Under the pieces are notes generated by a model. That model was not told the DNA's origin. It worked only from the letters and a program-made list of their open reading frames with translations, and made no database searches. From Gammaproteobacteria bacterium (GTDB lineage Bacteria > Pseudomonadota > Gammaproteobacteria > Pseudomonadales > Azotimanducaceae), in assembly GCA_026709225.1 (NCBI GenBank), contig JAPOTJ010000071.1, positions 1 to 64,000 of the forward strand: DNA of 64,000 bases, written 5' to 3'. The position numbers and the translations under genes are program-made. Positions within the stretch are counted from its first letter, which is position 1; each line of letters begins with the position of its first letter. Positions 1-8,643 of this stretch are shown one piece after another.

Positions 1-188
1 CTCTGCTAGACTGGGAGCGGCATTCTGGCACAATCCTTGACGAACAAACCAATGAAATCGTCTCTACCACCACGCGAAGCGCCCTTCGGGACGTCATGTG
101 GGGCGCGCTGCCTGCGTCATTCCTCATCACGTGGGGCCTGCTACGCTTCTTCGTCACTCCTTGCCAGCGCACGCCTGATGGCCTCTGA
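1..188 (+). CDS. C-terminal end of an unknown membrane protein (partial)
   Basis: The third forward frame is open from the window edge to a TGA at 186-188, giving about 61 residues. The sequence is balanced, unlike the other frames here. It has a polar stretch beginning LLDWERHSGT and then one hydrophobic segment (around WGALPASFLITWGLLRFF) that looks membrane-spanning, followed by a short basic tail. The start lies outside the window, so family and function cannot be assigned. It converges on the antitoxin gene ending at 204. Being a real C-terminus rather than a chance frame is an inference from composition. Confidence 0.45.
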   Translation, partial: LLDWERHSGTILDEQTNEIVSTTTRSALRDVMWGALPASFLITWGLLRFFVTPCQRTPDGL

Positions 189-203
189 GCTTTGCAGACT
201 TAA

Positions 204-458
204 TCAGACCTTCCCTAGCACTCGCCGACTGAACGCAGGGTCGTCAAATTCTTCTGGCCAGCCTTCCCCTTCCTCCGAAATGCCGAGGCGTTGGCGCGCC
301 TCTTCCAATTTCTTGAAATCAATCCCACCGCGCTGATCGCAGCGTACCAATTCTACCGCCGGCTGCCCGTGCCGCGTAATGACCACTCGCTCGCCGTTTC
401 GAGCTGCCGCAATCAATGCTGAGAGGTGCGCTTTTGCCTCGCGTATGGCTAATTCCAT
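204..458 (-). CDS. Phd/YefM-family antitoxin, apparently orphan
   Basis: This 84-residue protein has the N-terminal Phd/YefM pattern: a start like MELAIREAKAHLSALI, then the strand-turn motif ITRHGQPAVELV, then an acidic, probably disordered tail ending FSRRVLGKV. In this family the N-terminus dimerises and binds operator DNA while the C-terminus wraps the toxin. The cognate toxin would normally follow directly on the minus strand, below 204. That space holds only a 42-codon frame without PIN, RelE or Doc features, and the opposite strand carries a different gene end. The partner therefore seems lost, or the protein acts alone or on another toxin. The family call is good; orphan status is inference. 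Confidence 0.75.
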   Translation of the reverse strand: MELAIREAKAHLSALIAAARNGERVVITRHGQPAVELVRCDQRGGIDFKKLEEARQRLGISEEGEGWPEEFDDPAFSRRVLGKV

Positions 459-586
459 AATAGTCCCCTACGATATCCACCCTTGGACTGGAAGAACTGG
501 TTCAAGATTGTGTTCGAATGTATGTTCGTTATTTCGAGACTATAAGGTGACCACAATTTGGATGTCAACATCAGCTTTCATTTCTC

Positions 587-854
587 CGCCACTGCGACAA
601 ATCCGACACCAAACGCTCGTAGCCAAACGCCGCCTTGCCCTTTCGGTAGATCGGGCACACTCAAGTGCCTTGACATGCTTTCCAGGCCCCACTGAATTTC
701 AGCTTCCGTGATATCTTCCTGCCACACGTAGCCAAGGTCGCTGATGTCGGAACGCTGGAAATGCGCATTGATTTTTATGGTGGGCAAGCCGTCACGAGCC
801 TGCCCATTGAGCACCGCGAGAGAACTGCCTTCTCGGGCTGGATTGGTGCCGTTG
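587..854 (-). pseudogene. Decayed fragment of a FAD oxidase gene
   Basis: This stretch is a degenerate copy of the 3' part of the intact oxidase gene at 1648-3057. A run of about 43 identical bases (595-637 against 1654-1696) covers the last codons. Homology then jumps to the oxidase segment around 1939-2140, so roughly 225 bases are deleted. The deletion changes frame: the reading frame at 578-814 starts with oxidase-like residues (HFQRSDISDL, VWQED) and then switches to a frame-shifted tail. The stop codon position is also altered. Homology ends at about 854, exactly where the toxin gene begins. It is a relic of a duplicated oxidase gene and no product is expected. Confidence 0.8.
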
Positions 855-1241
855 CTACCAAATTATCGGCGCAGGATAGCGCGCGATGTAGGTGTCTGGG
901 GTGACGATCATCAATCCGTGCAGAATAGCTTGAGAAACCATTCCCCTGTCGAACGGATCCTTATGATGGTTTGGCAACAGCGCATCGTACGCAGCACTAT
1001 TTTCATCGAAAGGGAGAGATTCTAGTCGCAACCATTCCCGTCTACTCGCAACATATCTGTCTGGACGTTCAGGCAGTTGCAATCGGCCGAGACGATACTT
1101 GATTGCGATTTCCCATGCAGCGAGGGTGCTGAGAAAAACTTCGTTGCGAGGGTCGCGGCAGCAGTCTCTTGCTGTGTCGGTCAAATGCGGATCGTCTGCC
1201 GCTAACCAAAGAAAGGTGCAGGCGTCGAGCAATAACCTCAT
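855..1241 (-). CDS. vapC: PIN-domain toxin (VapC-like ribonuclease)
   Basis: The 128-residue protein is a small PIN domain. The acidic residues expected for metal binding are visible: Asp6 in MRLLLDACTFLW, Glu44 in AAWEIAIKY, Asp95/Asp98 in NHHKDPFDR and Asp116 in VTPDTYIA. The NHHKDPFDR block is typical of the Sll0205-like PIN subgroup. PIN toxins cleave RNA and are silenced by the antitoxin made from the same transcript. The ATG overlaps the end of the upstream antitoxin gene by four bases, so translation is probably coupled. The gene ends where homology to the decayed oxidase copy begins, which suggests the module arrived by insertion. Confidence 0.9.
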   Translation of the reverse strand: MRLLLDACTFLWLAADDPHLTDTARDCCRDPRNEVFLSTLAAWEIAIKYRLGRLQLPERPDRYVASRREWLRLESLPFDENSAAYDALLPNHHKDPFDRGMVSQAILHGLMIVTPDTYIARYPAPIIW

Positions 1242-1486
1242 TCAGAATTACTTTCTCCTTCGAATGCCGCTAGCAGGCTTTCGGGAAGCGGTTCAAAAAA
1301 GCTATCGGGAATGGCCATGCCTCGGTCGATCCCCACTGGACGCCTCTCCCGCAGAGGACGGGGCAGCGCCCTGATCTCCGCAATAGGGACATTGCGGCGA
1401 CAGACCGTTATCGTCTCTCCGCGCTCGACGGATTCGATATGACGCGAGAAATGCGCCTTCGCTTCGGCAATGTTGATCTTTATCAT
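1238..1486 (-). CDS. vapB: Phd/YefM-type antitoxin of the PIN toxin
   Basis: This 82-residue protein begins MIKINIAEAKAHFSRHIESV, the usual start of Phd/YefM DNA-binding antitoxins, followed by ITVCRRNVPIAEIRAL. The C-terminal half is proline-rich and acidic (FFEPLPESLLAAFEGE), as expected for the toxin-wrapping tail. It precedes the PIN toxin gene with a four-base overlap, the standard antitoxin-first order, and would repress its own promoter in the 160-base gap to the oxidase gene. It differs clearly in sequence from the orphan antitoxin at 204-458, so the two are not a recent duplication. Confidence 0.88.
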   Translation of the reverse strand: MIKINIAEAKAHFSRHIESVERGETITVCRRNVPIAEIRALPRPLRERRPVGIDRGMAIPDSFFEPLPESLLAAFEGESNSE

Positions 1487-1647
1487 GGTCGCATGATAGG
1501 CCAGCTATGAATAATAGGGAAGAGACGCAACAGTGCGCGGCGAAAGTCGATCTCGCTGACTTCCCGAACCGGTTTACTGAATCGCTATTTCGAGTAACTT
1601 GATCCAGAAGTCCGCTTGGACTTGCTCAGCGTCCATTGTTCTGACCG

Positions 1648-3057
1648 TCACTCCGACAAATCCGACACCAAACGCTCGTAGCCAAACGCCGCCTTGGCTT
1701 TTTGGTACATCGGGTCCGGATCGTCTTCGCCAAGCAGCAGATTGGCGGCGATCGATCCATAGGCTAAGGCACCCTTGGCGCCGACGCCGGACATGCCGGC
1801 AATCACCACGAGATTCGAGTCGGGGTTTCCGAGATCATTGCGCACATGGGTGACGTAGGGAACCTCGGTCGCGGTCAAGGAGTAGACGCACGAATAGCCG
1901 CTCACATAGTCCAAATCCTGTTCGCCGATCCCGAGATCGAGCAAACTCAAATGCCTTGCCGTGCTTTCCCGGCTCCACTCAATTTCAGTTTCCGTGAGAT
2001 CTTCCTGCCACACGGAATCAAGGTCGCTGATGTCGGAGCGCTGGAAATGCCCGCCGACTTTTATGACCGGCGAGCCGTGGCGAGTCTCTCCCTCAAGCAT
2101 GGTGAAGAAGCTACCTTCCCGCGTTGGGTTGGTGCTGTTGATGGCTGGGTAGAGATCGCGGAAGCGCTGCCTGTCCCGCTCGGCCCATGAATGATAAATA
2201 TCCGGTGCTATCGCGAAGAACGCCAGAAACACACGCTTCGGGTCAATGAGCGAATCGAAATAGGGGGCTGTGTTCTGAAGCAGGCGGCCAGTGTAGGGGC
2301 CAGCCGCGCTCACCACTTTCGCTGCGCGCAGATGTCTGCTTTCCTCGGTTTGGGTATTCGTCACCAGCAGAGCGTAGCCGCCGCCATTCCGGAAAAGCTC
2401 ATCCACCCGACTCTCGTATTGCACGCTACACCCGAGAAGCACTAACGCCTTGTGCAAATACGCGATCAGCGCCTCGGGATTGATCGTCCCAGAATGCGCT
2501 TTGTATTCCCGCCACATGATGGTATCCGGCGACATTGTGAGATTGAACAACGCCTCGGCCTCTTCGGGCGTGCTCGCATATTCGTAGCGATCAACTTGAT
2601 TCTGCCGGATACGCTCGACCCAGGCTGCTTGGCTGTGATGACGAACATAACTGACGGGTGAGGTTGTGTAGATGTCCTTCATCGAGTGGCCGGGTTCGTG
2701 ACGATTCAAAAACGCGACGAGCTCCTCGACCTCGGCCACGGTCTGGTTGTGCATGTACGACCAGATATCGCCCACAGGGCCGAGGCTTCGTGCGATTCTC
2801 GCCTCGCCCAAGCTCGACCCTTCGGTATACCCAGCAGCCTGCTTTTCGAGCAACAGCACGCGCTGTCCTGCCTCCGCGAGTTGCCATGCCGCGCTGCTTC
2901 CCATCAGTCCGCCGCCGATGACGACAACGTCGTAGTCTTCGCCAGCCCCTTCTTGTTGACAGGCTGCGAGAAGGAACACGCCAGCACACACTGCAGTGGC
3001 CATCGCCCAAAAAGGAACACCGCTCGACCGCATCAGCTTGAACCGCGCGAACAACAC
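1648..3057 (-). CDS. FAD-dependent oxidase (sarcosine / N-methyl amino acid oxidase-like), predicted lipoprotein
   Basis: The 469-residue protein belongs to the DAO/MSOX fold. The dinucleotide-binding motif DYDVVVIGGGLMGSSAAWQL lies at about residues 41-60, and a second FAD-contact region near the C-terminus reads NLVVIAGMSGVGAKGALAYG. Family members oxidise N-methylated or secondary amines with oxygen, giving H2O2; the actual substrate is unknown. Unusually, an N-terminal hydrophobic segment ends in a lipobox, GVFLLAACQ, with Cys33, so the enzyme is predicted to be membrane-anchored and exported. The GTG start overlaps the stop of the csiV-like gene (TAGTG), implying coupling; an internal ATG at residue 9 would also keep the signal peptide. 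A decayed partial copy lies at 587-854. Confidence 0.8.
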   Translation of the reverse strand: MLFARFKLMRSSGVPFWAMATAVCAGVFLLAACQQEGAGEDYDVVVIGGGLMGSSAAWQLAEAGQRVLLLEKQAAGYTEGSSLGEARIARSLGPVGDIWSYMHNQTVAEVEELVAFLNRHEPGHSMKDIYTTSPVSYVRHHSQAAWVERIRQNQVDRYEYASTPEEAEALFNLTMSPDTIMWREYKAHSGTINPEALIAYLHKALVLLGCSVQYESRVDELFRNGGGYALLVTNTQTEESRHLRAAKVVSAAGPYTGRLLQNTAPYFDSLIDPKRVFLAFFAIAPDIYHSWAERDRQRFRDLYPAINSTNPTREGSFFTMLEGETRHGSPVIKVGGHFQRSDISDLDSVWQEDLTETEIEWSRESTARHLSLLDLGIGEQDLDYVSGYSCVYSLTATEVPYVTHVRNDLGNPDSNLVVIAGMSGVGAKGALAYGSIAANLLLGEDDPDPMYQKAKAAFGYERLVSDLSE

Positions 3058-3848
3058 TACCGGAACTCACTCGGCACGCGAATCGGATCGACGCGCAACA
3101 CCACGCCCATGAGCGGATGATCGAAATAATTGGCACGGCGGCTGCGCATGGCGCGAAGTTCATGCAATTCGGCGTGGCCGTCACCGAGCGGACGCCAGAC
3201 ACGCACCTCCGCTTCAAAAAAGCCTTGCCGCGTCACCGACAGGAAGCCGACTTCGCCACGCTCACCGCCAGCGAGCATGATCGGCCTCGGCTGCGTCGAG
3301 ACTGGCTGGATCCACGCACCATGCATGAGTACCTGGTGCGCACTTGACCGTTCAAGTGCCGCAAGCGCCCGCGCCAAGTGCCACTCCGCCCTATCCCGCT
3401 GCGCAAAGCAGCTCGCCAGTACGTCGTTGTACCACGCCTGATAGCGTTGCCAGAGCGTTGGGTCTTGTGGGACTTCGGGAATGGCGTCGGGGATAGTCCG
3501 GCGCTCCGGCTCGACCGCTTCTTCCGGCAATACCGGCTGCGGGAACACATCGCGCAAGCGTGGCGCGATGAGCGACCATTCATCGTCGAACCAAGAGGTA
3601 TTCCAATCCTTGGCAAGGCGCGCGTTCTCGATGCTAAACAATCGGCGAGGAAACATTCTCAGCCCGTCAAGCTCCAGCATTTCCGCGCGCACGCCTGTGC
3701 GGTTGGTAGCACCCGCAGCAGCTTCAGTGCTGAAGAAAATCACTTCGACCTGCACATAGGCATTTGGGTCGAAGCCGTCATTTGCCTGTGCTTGGACTTG
3801 CGAGAGGCCGACCGCGACTAAGCTGAGCAGAGCGATCAAGACCTTCAT
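3057..3848 (-). CDS. csiV: CsiV-like envelope protein
   Basis: The 263-residue protein has a cleavable signal peptide (MKVLIALLSLVAVGLSQVQA) and then the hallmark CsiV opening, a short beta segment AYVQVEVIFF. Near the end, LHELRAMRSRRANYFDHPLM matches the family's conserved finish around a D-H-P motif. CsiV is a periplasmic peptidoglycan-binding protein first described in Vibrio, where it affects cell shape and the response to D-amino acids. The gene's position directly after mfd is the arrangement known in Pseudomonas and relatives. Its ATG overlaps the mfd stop by four bases and its stop touches the oxidase start, so three genes form one operon. Confidence 0.72.
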   Translation of the reverse strand: MKVLIALLSLVAVGLSQVQAQANDGFDPNAYVQVEVIFFSTEAAAGATNRTGVRAEMLELDGLRMFPRRLFSIENARLAKDWNTSWFDDEWSLIAPRLRDVFPQPVLPEEAVEPERRTIPDAIPEVPQDPTLWQRYQAWYNDVLASCFAQRDRAEWHLARALAALERSSAHQVLMHGAWIQPVSTQPRPIMLAGGERGEVGFLSVTRQGFFEAEVRVWRPLGDGHAELHELRAMRSRRANYFDHPLMGVVLRVDPIRVPSEFR

Positions 3849-6800
3849 GCGGCAATTCTCGTGTGCTGGCGCGATGCGAGGCCCGACTGCGCGAACTCGG
3901 CGAGCAGCGCTTCGAGATACTGCACCCGCGCTTCGGTCTTTTCAATACGTTTCAACAGCCCAAGCGTATGCCCGCCCCGCAGCGCAAACTCCTTTGGCTT
4001 GGCGCTGATCAGCGCAACCATCGCATCGACCTTGACTTCCGTCTTCTCATGAAAGCGCATGCGCCCGCCATTTGGGTTCAGTTCAAGGCTGCGTATGCCG
4101 AGCGGCTTGGCATCGAGCTTGAGGCGCGTGACAGAGAAGAGGTTGACGAGCGGCACCGGCAATCGCCCGAAACGGTCACGCACCTCACCTCGCAAATCCT
4201 CCAGATCGGATACGGATTGCTGACTGGCGATGCGCTTGTAGAGGATGAGCCGCTGCTGCACGTCTGGCAGATAGTCTTCGGGAATCAGCGCAGATTCGCC
4301 GATCAAGACTTCATCGCCAAGCTCCACTGGCAGGTCGGTATCCGGCACGCGCCCGCTCCGCAAGGCGTCGACCGCACGCCCTAGCATGTCGAGATACATG
4401 CTGTAGCCAATCGATTCAATTTGCCCGGACTGGTCTTTGCCGAGCAGTTCGCCAGTGCCGCGAATCTCCAGATCGTGCGTTGCGAGCGAGAAGCCAACGC
4501 CGAGTTCACCTGCATCGCGAATCGCTTCAAGACGTTTGACGGCATCCTTGGTCATGGATTTGGGATGCGGAGTCAAGAGATAGGCGTAGGCTTGACGGTT
4601 CGAGCGCCCGACCCTGCCGCGCAGTTGATGCAATTCAGCCAAGCCGAATTTGTCGGCGCGCTCGATGATGATGGTGTTGGCGTTGGGAATATCAATGCCC
4701 GACTCAATAATGGTGCTGCACACAAGGACATTCGTCTGCCGATTCGCGAACTCGCGCATGGTGCGTTCAAGCTCGTGCTTCGGCATCTGCCCATGACCAA
4801 TGCCGATGTGCGCTTCCGGCACAAGGCGACCAAGCTCAATAGCTGCTTGCTCGATGGTGCGGACTTCGTTGTGCAGGTAGAAGACCTGTCCGCCACGCCC
4901 AAGTTCGCGACGAACAGCCTCCTGCACCAGCCGCCGGTTGTCTTCGCGCACGAACGTTCGCACTGGCAAGCGATGCTCGGGCGCGGTGGCGATGATCGAC
5001 AGGTCGCGAATGCCGTTCAAGGCGAGGTTCAAAGTGCGCGGAATAGGCGTCGCCGTCAGAGACAGCACATTGACATTGGCGCGCAGCTTGCGCAACGCTT
5101 CTTTCTGGCGAACGCCGAAGCGATGCTCTTCGTCAATGATCACGAGCCCAAGGCGTGCAAACTTCCAAGCGTTGCCCAAAAGCGCATGGGTGCCGATGAT
5201 CAGATCTGGCCGACCATGCGCCGCTTCGCGCTGTAGTTTTGAGATCTCTCCTCCACTTCTTAAGCGCGAGACGACTTCGACCGTCACGCCGAGATCCGCA
5301 TATCGCTCGGTGAAGGTATCGAAATGCTGCTGCGCGAGCAAAGTCGTCGGGACAAGCAGGACAGTTTGCCGACGCGCGAGTGTCGCTTGGTAGGCCGCCC
5401 GCACCGCCACCTCAGTTTTGCCGAAGCCAACATCGCCGCAGACAAGCCGGTCAGTCGGGTTGTCACGCGCAAGGTCGGCGAGCGTGTCGTCAATGGCTTT
5501 TTCTTGGTCGGGTGTGAGTTCCCACGGAAAGGACGCCGCGAGCTCCTGCATGGCATCGCTTGCGAGCGGCAACGCATCGCCTGCCTGCACCTCGCGGCGC
5601 GCATACAGGTCAAGGAGTTCGACCGCCATATCGCGGATGCGCGACGCTGCCCGCTGCCGCGTTTTCTGCCACGCATCCGAACCAAGTCGATTGAGCGGCG
5701 CGTGCTCAGGGTCGCCGCCCGAATAGCGCGACACCAGCTCAAGTGAAGTAACCGGCAGATAGAGCGTCGCGCCTTCGGCGTACTCGATGATAAGGAACTC
5801 CGTTGTTTGACCGCCTTCTTCCATGGTTGTTAAGCCGCGGTAGCGCCCGACGCCATGCGAGACATGCACGACGGGCGAGCCAAGACTCAGCTCGGTGAGA
5901 CTGTGGATGATCTGGTCCGGGTCGAGACGGCGAGTCCGCGCCGAGCGCCGCTCACGAATACGCCCATCGTTGCGGAACAGCTGATCCTCATGGATCACCG
6001 CGAAGCCGAGGCTGGCAAGTCCAGATTCAACGTGCCCGAGCGCGACCGCATAAGGGGTATCGGATGCGACAAATGCCGAGAAGGAGGGACAGGCCTCGGC
6101 TTGAATACCTGCCTGCGCAAGGAATCTCGAGAGTACCTCGCGACGCCCTGCGGACTCGGCGACAAACAAGATTCTCATGCCCGGCGCGCTTTCTATGAAG
6201 TGCTGCAGGCGACGCGCTGGCTCGGCGCGCGCAGCGTCGGCGCGCACATCCGGCAACTCGAAGGTGTCGAGCACATGAATATGGCGCGGTCCGCCGATGC
6301 GAACTTCGGCGAAGCGCTTGATGCGCTGAAACAGTCTCGGCACCTCAAGAAACAGCGCCTTGGGAGACAGCACCGGACGTTCGATGTCGTGGCGAAGCGA
6401 CTCGAAGCGCTTCTTGACTTCGAGGTCAAACTGCTCGGCGGCGATGTGCGAGTCCTGATCTGTCACAAGCAGCGTGTCGCCATCGAGGTAGTCGAACAGG
6501 CAGTCAAGGCGCTCAAAAAAGAGCGGCAGATAGAACTCGACCCCGGGTGATGCGTGTCCATCGCACACCTCGCGATAGAGCGGGCAGCGACGCACATCCA
6601 CGTCGAAGGTCTCGTGCCAAGCATTGCGAAAGCGCGCGATGCTTTCTGTGTCCATTGGGAACTCACGCGCAGGAACGATCTCGATGGCATTGACGTGCCC
6701 GGTAGTGCGCTGGGTGACAGGATCAAACTTACGAATTTCAGCAACCTCGTCGTCAAAGAGGTCGAGCCGGTAGGGCGTGCTGCCGCCGAGGGCAAAGAGG

Positions 6801-7402
6801 TCGAACAGCGAGCCGCGCAGCGCAAATTCACCCTGCTCGCGCACATTAGGCACATGGGCATAGCCCGCGTCGGTCAATTGACTGCGAAACCGCTCGGGGT
6901 CAAGCCGGTCGCCGACGGCAATCGACAACATGCGGCTGTCCAAGAAATGCTTCGGCGACAAGCGCTGCGCGAGCGCGCGCACTGGCGCAATGATGAGCAG
7001 CCGCTCGCGGCGACGCAATCGATGCAGCACATGCAGGCGCTCAGAAATGAGCTCCGGGTCCGGCGAGAACACATCGTAGGGCAGCACTTCCCAGTCCGGG
7101 AACCGTTCTACTCGCGGCGCATTGTCGCAACCACGCAAATAAAAGGCGATGGCGCGCTGAAGATGCCAAGCGCGGTTGGCATCGCTCGCCACGACAAGCG
7201 TGCTACCGGAGTGTTTCGTCGCCGCATTCGCTATCGCGAGCGCTTCCGATCCATGCGGCAGCCCACCCCAACTTACCCGAGACTTGGGCGCATCCGGCAG
7301 GGGCGGTGAGAAGATGTCCAAGGCGCTTTGGATCGTGTGAAGCGGGAAACGCGTATTGTACGCGCCTGTTCGCAGGGGACGACGCGTGGTTGAATCTGTC
7401 AC
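3845..7402 (-). CDS. mfd: Transcription-repair coupling factor Mfd
   Basis: The 1,185-residue protein has full Mfd length and layout. A UvrB-like N-terminal region for UvrA recruitment comes first. A CarD-like RNA-polymerase-interaction domain follows near residues 500-570 (VVHVSHGVGRYRGL). The RecG-type translocase has Walker A CGDVGFGKTE near residue 650 and DEEH near 755. The helicase C half contains QLRGRVGRSNRQAYAYLL. The C-terminal TRCF domain begins about SALIPEDYLPDVQQRLILY. Mfd removes RNA polymerase stalled at lesions and recruits the excision repair machinery. It is the first gene of a three-gene overlapping operon with csiV and the FAD oxidase. Confidence 0.98.
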   Translation of the reverse strand: MTDSTTRRPLRTGAYNTRFPLHTIQSALDIFSPPLPDAPKSRVSWGGLPHGSEALAIANAATKHSGSTLVVASDANRAWHLQRAIAFYLRGCDNAPRVERFPDWEVLPYDVFSPDPELISERLHVLHRLRRRERLLIIAPVRALAQRLSPKHFLDSRMLSIAVGDRLDPERFRSQLTDAGYAHVPNVREQGEFALRGSLFDLFALGGSTPYRLDLFDDEVAEIRKFDPVTQRTTGHVNAIEIVPAREFPMDTESIARFRNAWHETFDVDVRRCPLYREVCDGHASPGVEFYLPLFFERLDCLFDYLDGDTLLVTDQDSHIAAEQFDLEVKKRFESLRHDIERPVLSPKALFLEVPRLFQRIKRFAEVRIGGPRHIHVLDTFELPDVRADAARAEPARRLQHFIESAPGMRILFVAESAGRREVLSRFLAQAGIQAEACPSFSAFVASDTPYAVALGHVESGLASLGFAVIHEDQLFRNDGRIRERRSARTRRLDPDQIIHSLTELSLGSPVVHVSHGVGRYRGLTTMEEGGQTTEFLIIEYAEGATLYLPVTSLELVSRYSGGDPEHAPLNRLGSDAWQKTRQRAASRIRDMAVELLDLYARREVQAGDALPLASDAMQELAASFPWELTPDQEKAIDDTLADLARDNPTDRLVCGDVGFGKTEVAVRAAYQATLARRQTVLLVPTTLLAQQHFDTFTERYADLGVTVEVVSRLRSGGEISKLQREAAHGRPDLIIGTHALLGNAWKFARLGLVIIDEEHRFGVRQKEALRKLRANVNVLSLTATPIPRTLNLALNGIRDLSIIATAPEHRLPVRTFVREDNRRLVQEAVRRELGRGGQVFYLHNEVRTIEQAAIELGRLVPEAHIGIGHGQMPKHELERTMREFANRQTNVLVCSTIIESGIDIPNANTIIIERADKFGLAELHQLRGRVGRSNRQAYAYLLTPHPKSMTKDAVKRLEAIRDAGELGVGFSLATHDLEIRGTGELLGKDQSGQIESIGYSMYLDMLGRAVDALRSGRVPDTDLPVELGDEVLIGESALIPEDYLPDVQQRLILYKRIASQQSVSDLEDLRGEVRDRFGRLPVPLVNLFSVTRLKLDAKPLGIRSLELNPNGGRMRFHEKTEVKVDAMVALISAKPKEFALRGGHTLGLLKRIEKTEARVQYLEALLAEFAQSGLASRQHTRIAA

Positions 7403-7706
7403 ATGCTTTCAGAAAGCAATAGCTTGGCTGTATGGATCAGGACGCACGCCAACAAGCATGCACAGCACCGCTGGTGCGCCTCGCCTTACGATACGGTGTT
7501 GAAGCGAGACCCCAACGATGCAAACCCTTTCTATCATTCTCCGACAGCACCGGACTCACGATGTCACTATGCATGTTGGCGGTTTCATTCAGTTTGGATT
7601 GAGGGTATTCGGCACGAGTCTCTGCAACTTCTGCAAACAGCCCCACCACAGCAACCGGCTTATCCGACGGAGTGCACCACATGCCGCTGCCCTTAAACAA
7701 ATCGCG
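7403..7706. other. Intergenic stretch upstream of mfd
   Basis: This gap of about 300 bases lies between mfd and the DUF2188 gene and should carry the mfd promoter. No strong promoter or hairpin was identified. A minus-strand open frame at 7437-7682 (about 81 residues, beginning MWCTPSDKPVAVVGLF) starts 25 bases downstream of the DUF2188 stop. Its first half looks protein-like, its second half does not, and I recognise no family. Confidence 0.4.
7437..7682 (-). CDS. Doubtful small hypothetical protein
   Basis: This is a possible product of about 81 residues following the DUF2188 gene in the same direction. The N-terminal half (MWCTPSDKPVAVVGLFAEVA) resembles a folded beta-alpha element, while the C-terminal third is arginine-rich and low in coherence. 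No ribosome binding site stands out and there is no recognised family. It could be an operon partner of the DUF2188 protein or simply a chance open frame. Confidence 0.22.
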   Translation of the reverse strand: MWCTPSDKPVAVVGLFAEVAETRAEYPQSKLNETANMHSDIVSPVLSENDRKGLHRWGLASTPYRKARRTSGAVHACWRAS

Positions 7707-7931
7707 CTATCTTTCAGCCTGATGGATGCTATCGCCATGGGTATCGCGTCCGCAAAGGAAGCCGTCCCGCCCAAAAATAAATACATCGACCCCTTGATTC
7801 CGGGCGATCCTTCTGGCAACTTCAAGCGCCTCCTGCTGGGTCTCAAAGTGGCGCGTAACCCTTGCTGCGCCCGCCTTGCGGACTGCCCACTTCTTCCCGC
7901 GCGGAACAACATACTGACCATCAGCTATCAC
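7707..7931 (-). CDS. DUF2188 domain protein
   Basis: This 74-residue protein matches DUF2188 throughout. It opens with YVVPRGKKWAVRKAGAARVT, continues with a helix rich in Ala and Arg (ETQQEALEVARRIARNQG), then VDVFIFGRDGFLCGRDTHGD and a short tail. The family is small, widespread and of unknown function; the fold is likely a beta-beta-alpha-beta unit. It lies between mfd and the restriction-modification locus, about 100 bases downstream of the restriction gene on the same strand, so it may be read from the same transcript. No catalytic residues are known for the family. Confidence 0.85.
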   Translation of the reverse strand: MIADGQYVVPRGKKWAVRKAGAARVTRHFETQQEALEVARRIARNQGVDVFIFGRDGFLCGRDTHGDSIHQAER

Positions 7932-8031
7932 TGGCGGGGGCCCCCAAAGATTCGATGGGAATTGTACTACCGCGTCCTCACAGGGGACATCTTATGAGCA
8001 CATCCCATAGGCACATGCTTGGTTCCATCAA

Positions 8032-8643
8032 TTAGGGCGCAACACCGATGAGCACAAGTGGCACCGCTGGCACGCCACGACCTTGCCTTACAACGTTTAG
8101 AAGGTCCCTTTCGTAATATGGAACACCAGAAGACATCTCCGATTCAAGCGACTTCATGGGCAAAATCTCGATGCCAACATCGATGATCCCCGAAACATAG
8201 AAACTCAAGTGCTTGACAAAGAGATCGTGCGCAACAAAAGCGTATTTCCCAAACTGCACCTCGACGGCCACCCGTTCCTTGACGAAGTCTGTCTCGTTAT
8301 AGGACATGATCGGTTCGTAACCCGCTTCCCTGATCGCTTTCTTTTGTACCTCTCCTGACTCTCGATAGATTTGACGAAGGAGCAACTCGTCGTGGGCAAC
8401 CCAGAACGTATTGCGACGCTCAGCCCATCCCTTCTCTCGAAGATAGAGATCAAACGCCCGATTCATTTCATCTGGCGCATAAAGCATCTTCCCAAGCATG
8501 GTCTTTTCCCTTGAGACCTTGTTCTTGCACGCCTCAGCATCAACGGACGAAATCGCGTCGCACACCTCTTGCCAGAGTTCCGGCTTGTGAACAAGCAGGT
8601 ATTCTTCGCCGTTCATATGCGAGTATTTCGCGGCGATGCGCAT
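8032..8643 (-). CDS. Type II restriction endonuclease, BglII/BstYI family
   Basis: The 203-residue protein matches the BglII-type endonuclease family. The catalytic segment TDFVKERVAVEVQFGKYAF gives Asp119, Glu128 and Gln130. That spacing (D-x8-E-x-Q) equals Asp84, Glu93 and Gln95 of BglII. Downstream, DLFVKHLSFYVSGIIDVGIE and a C-terminal GRGVPAVPLVLIGV are also family-like. These enzymes cut sites with a GATC core such as AGATCT or RGATCY; the exact site here is inference. The ATG at 8641-8643 shares one base with the methyltransferase stop (TGATG), so translation is probably coupled and the methylase is made first. A TTG one codon earlier is less likely. Confidence 0.87.
   Translation of the reverse strand: MRIAAKYSHMNGEEYLLVHKPELWQEVCDAISSVDAEACKNKVSREKTMLGKMLYAPDEMNRAFDLYLREKGWAERRNTFWVAHDELLLRQIYRESGEVQKKAIREAGYEPIMSYNETDFVKERVAVEVQFGKYAFVAHDLFVKHLSFYVSGIIDVGIEILPMKSLESEMSSGVPYYERDLLNVVRQGRGVPAVPLVLIGVAP

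Noticed and set aside
1..3057. Integrated phage or transposon in the left accessory zone
   Set aside because: No integrase, transposase, terminal inverted repeat or target duplication could be found.
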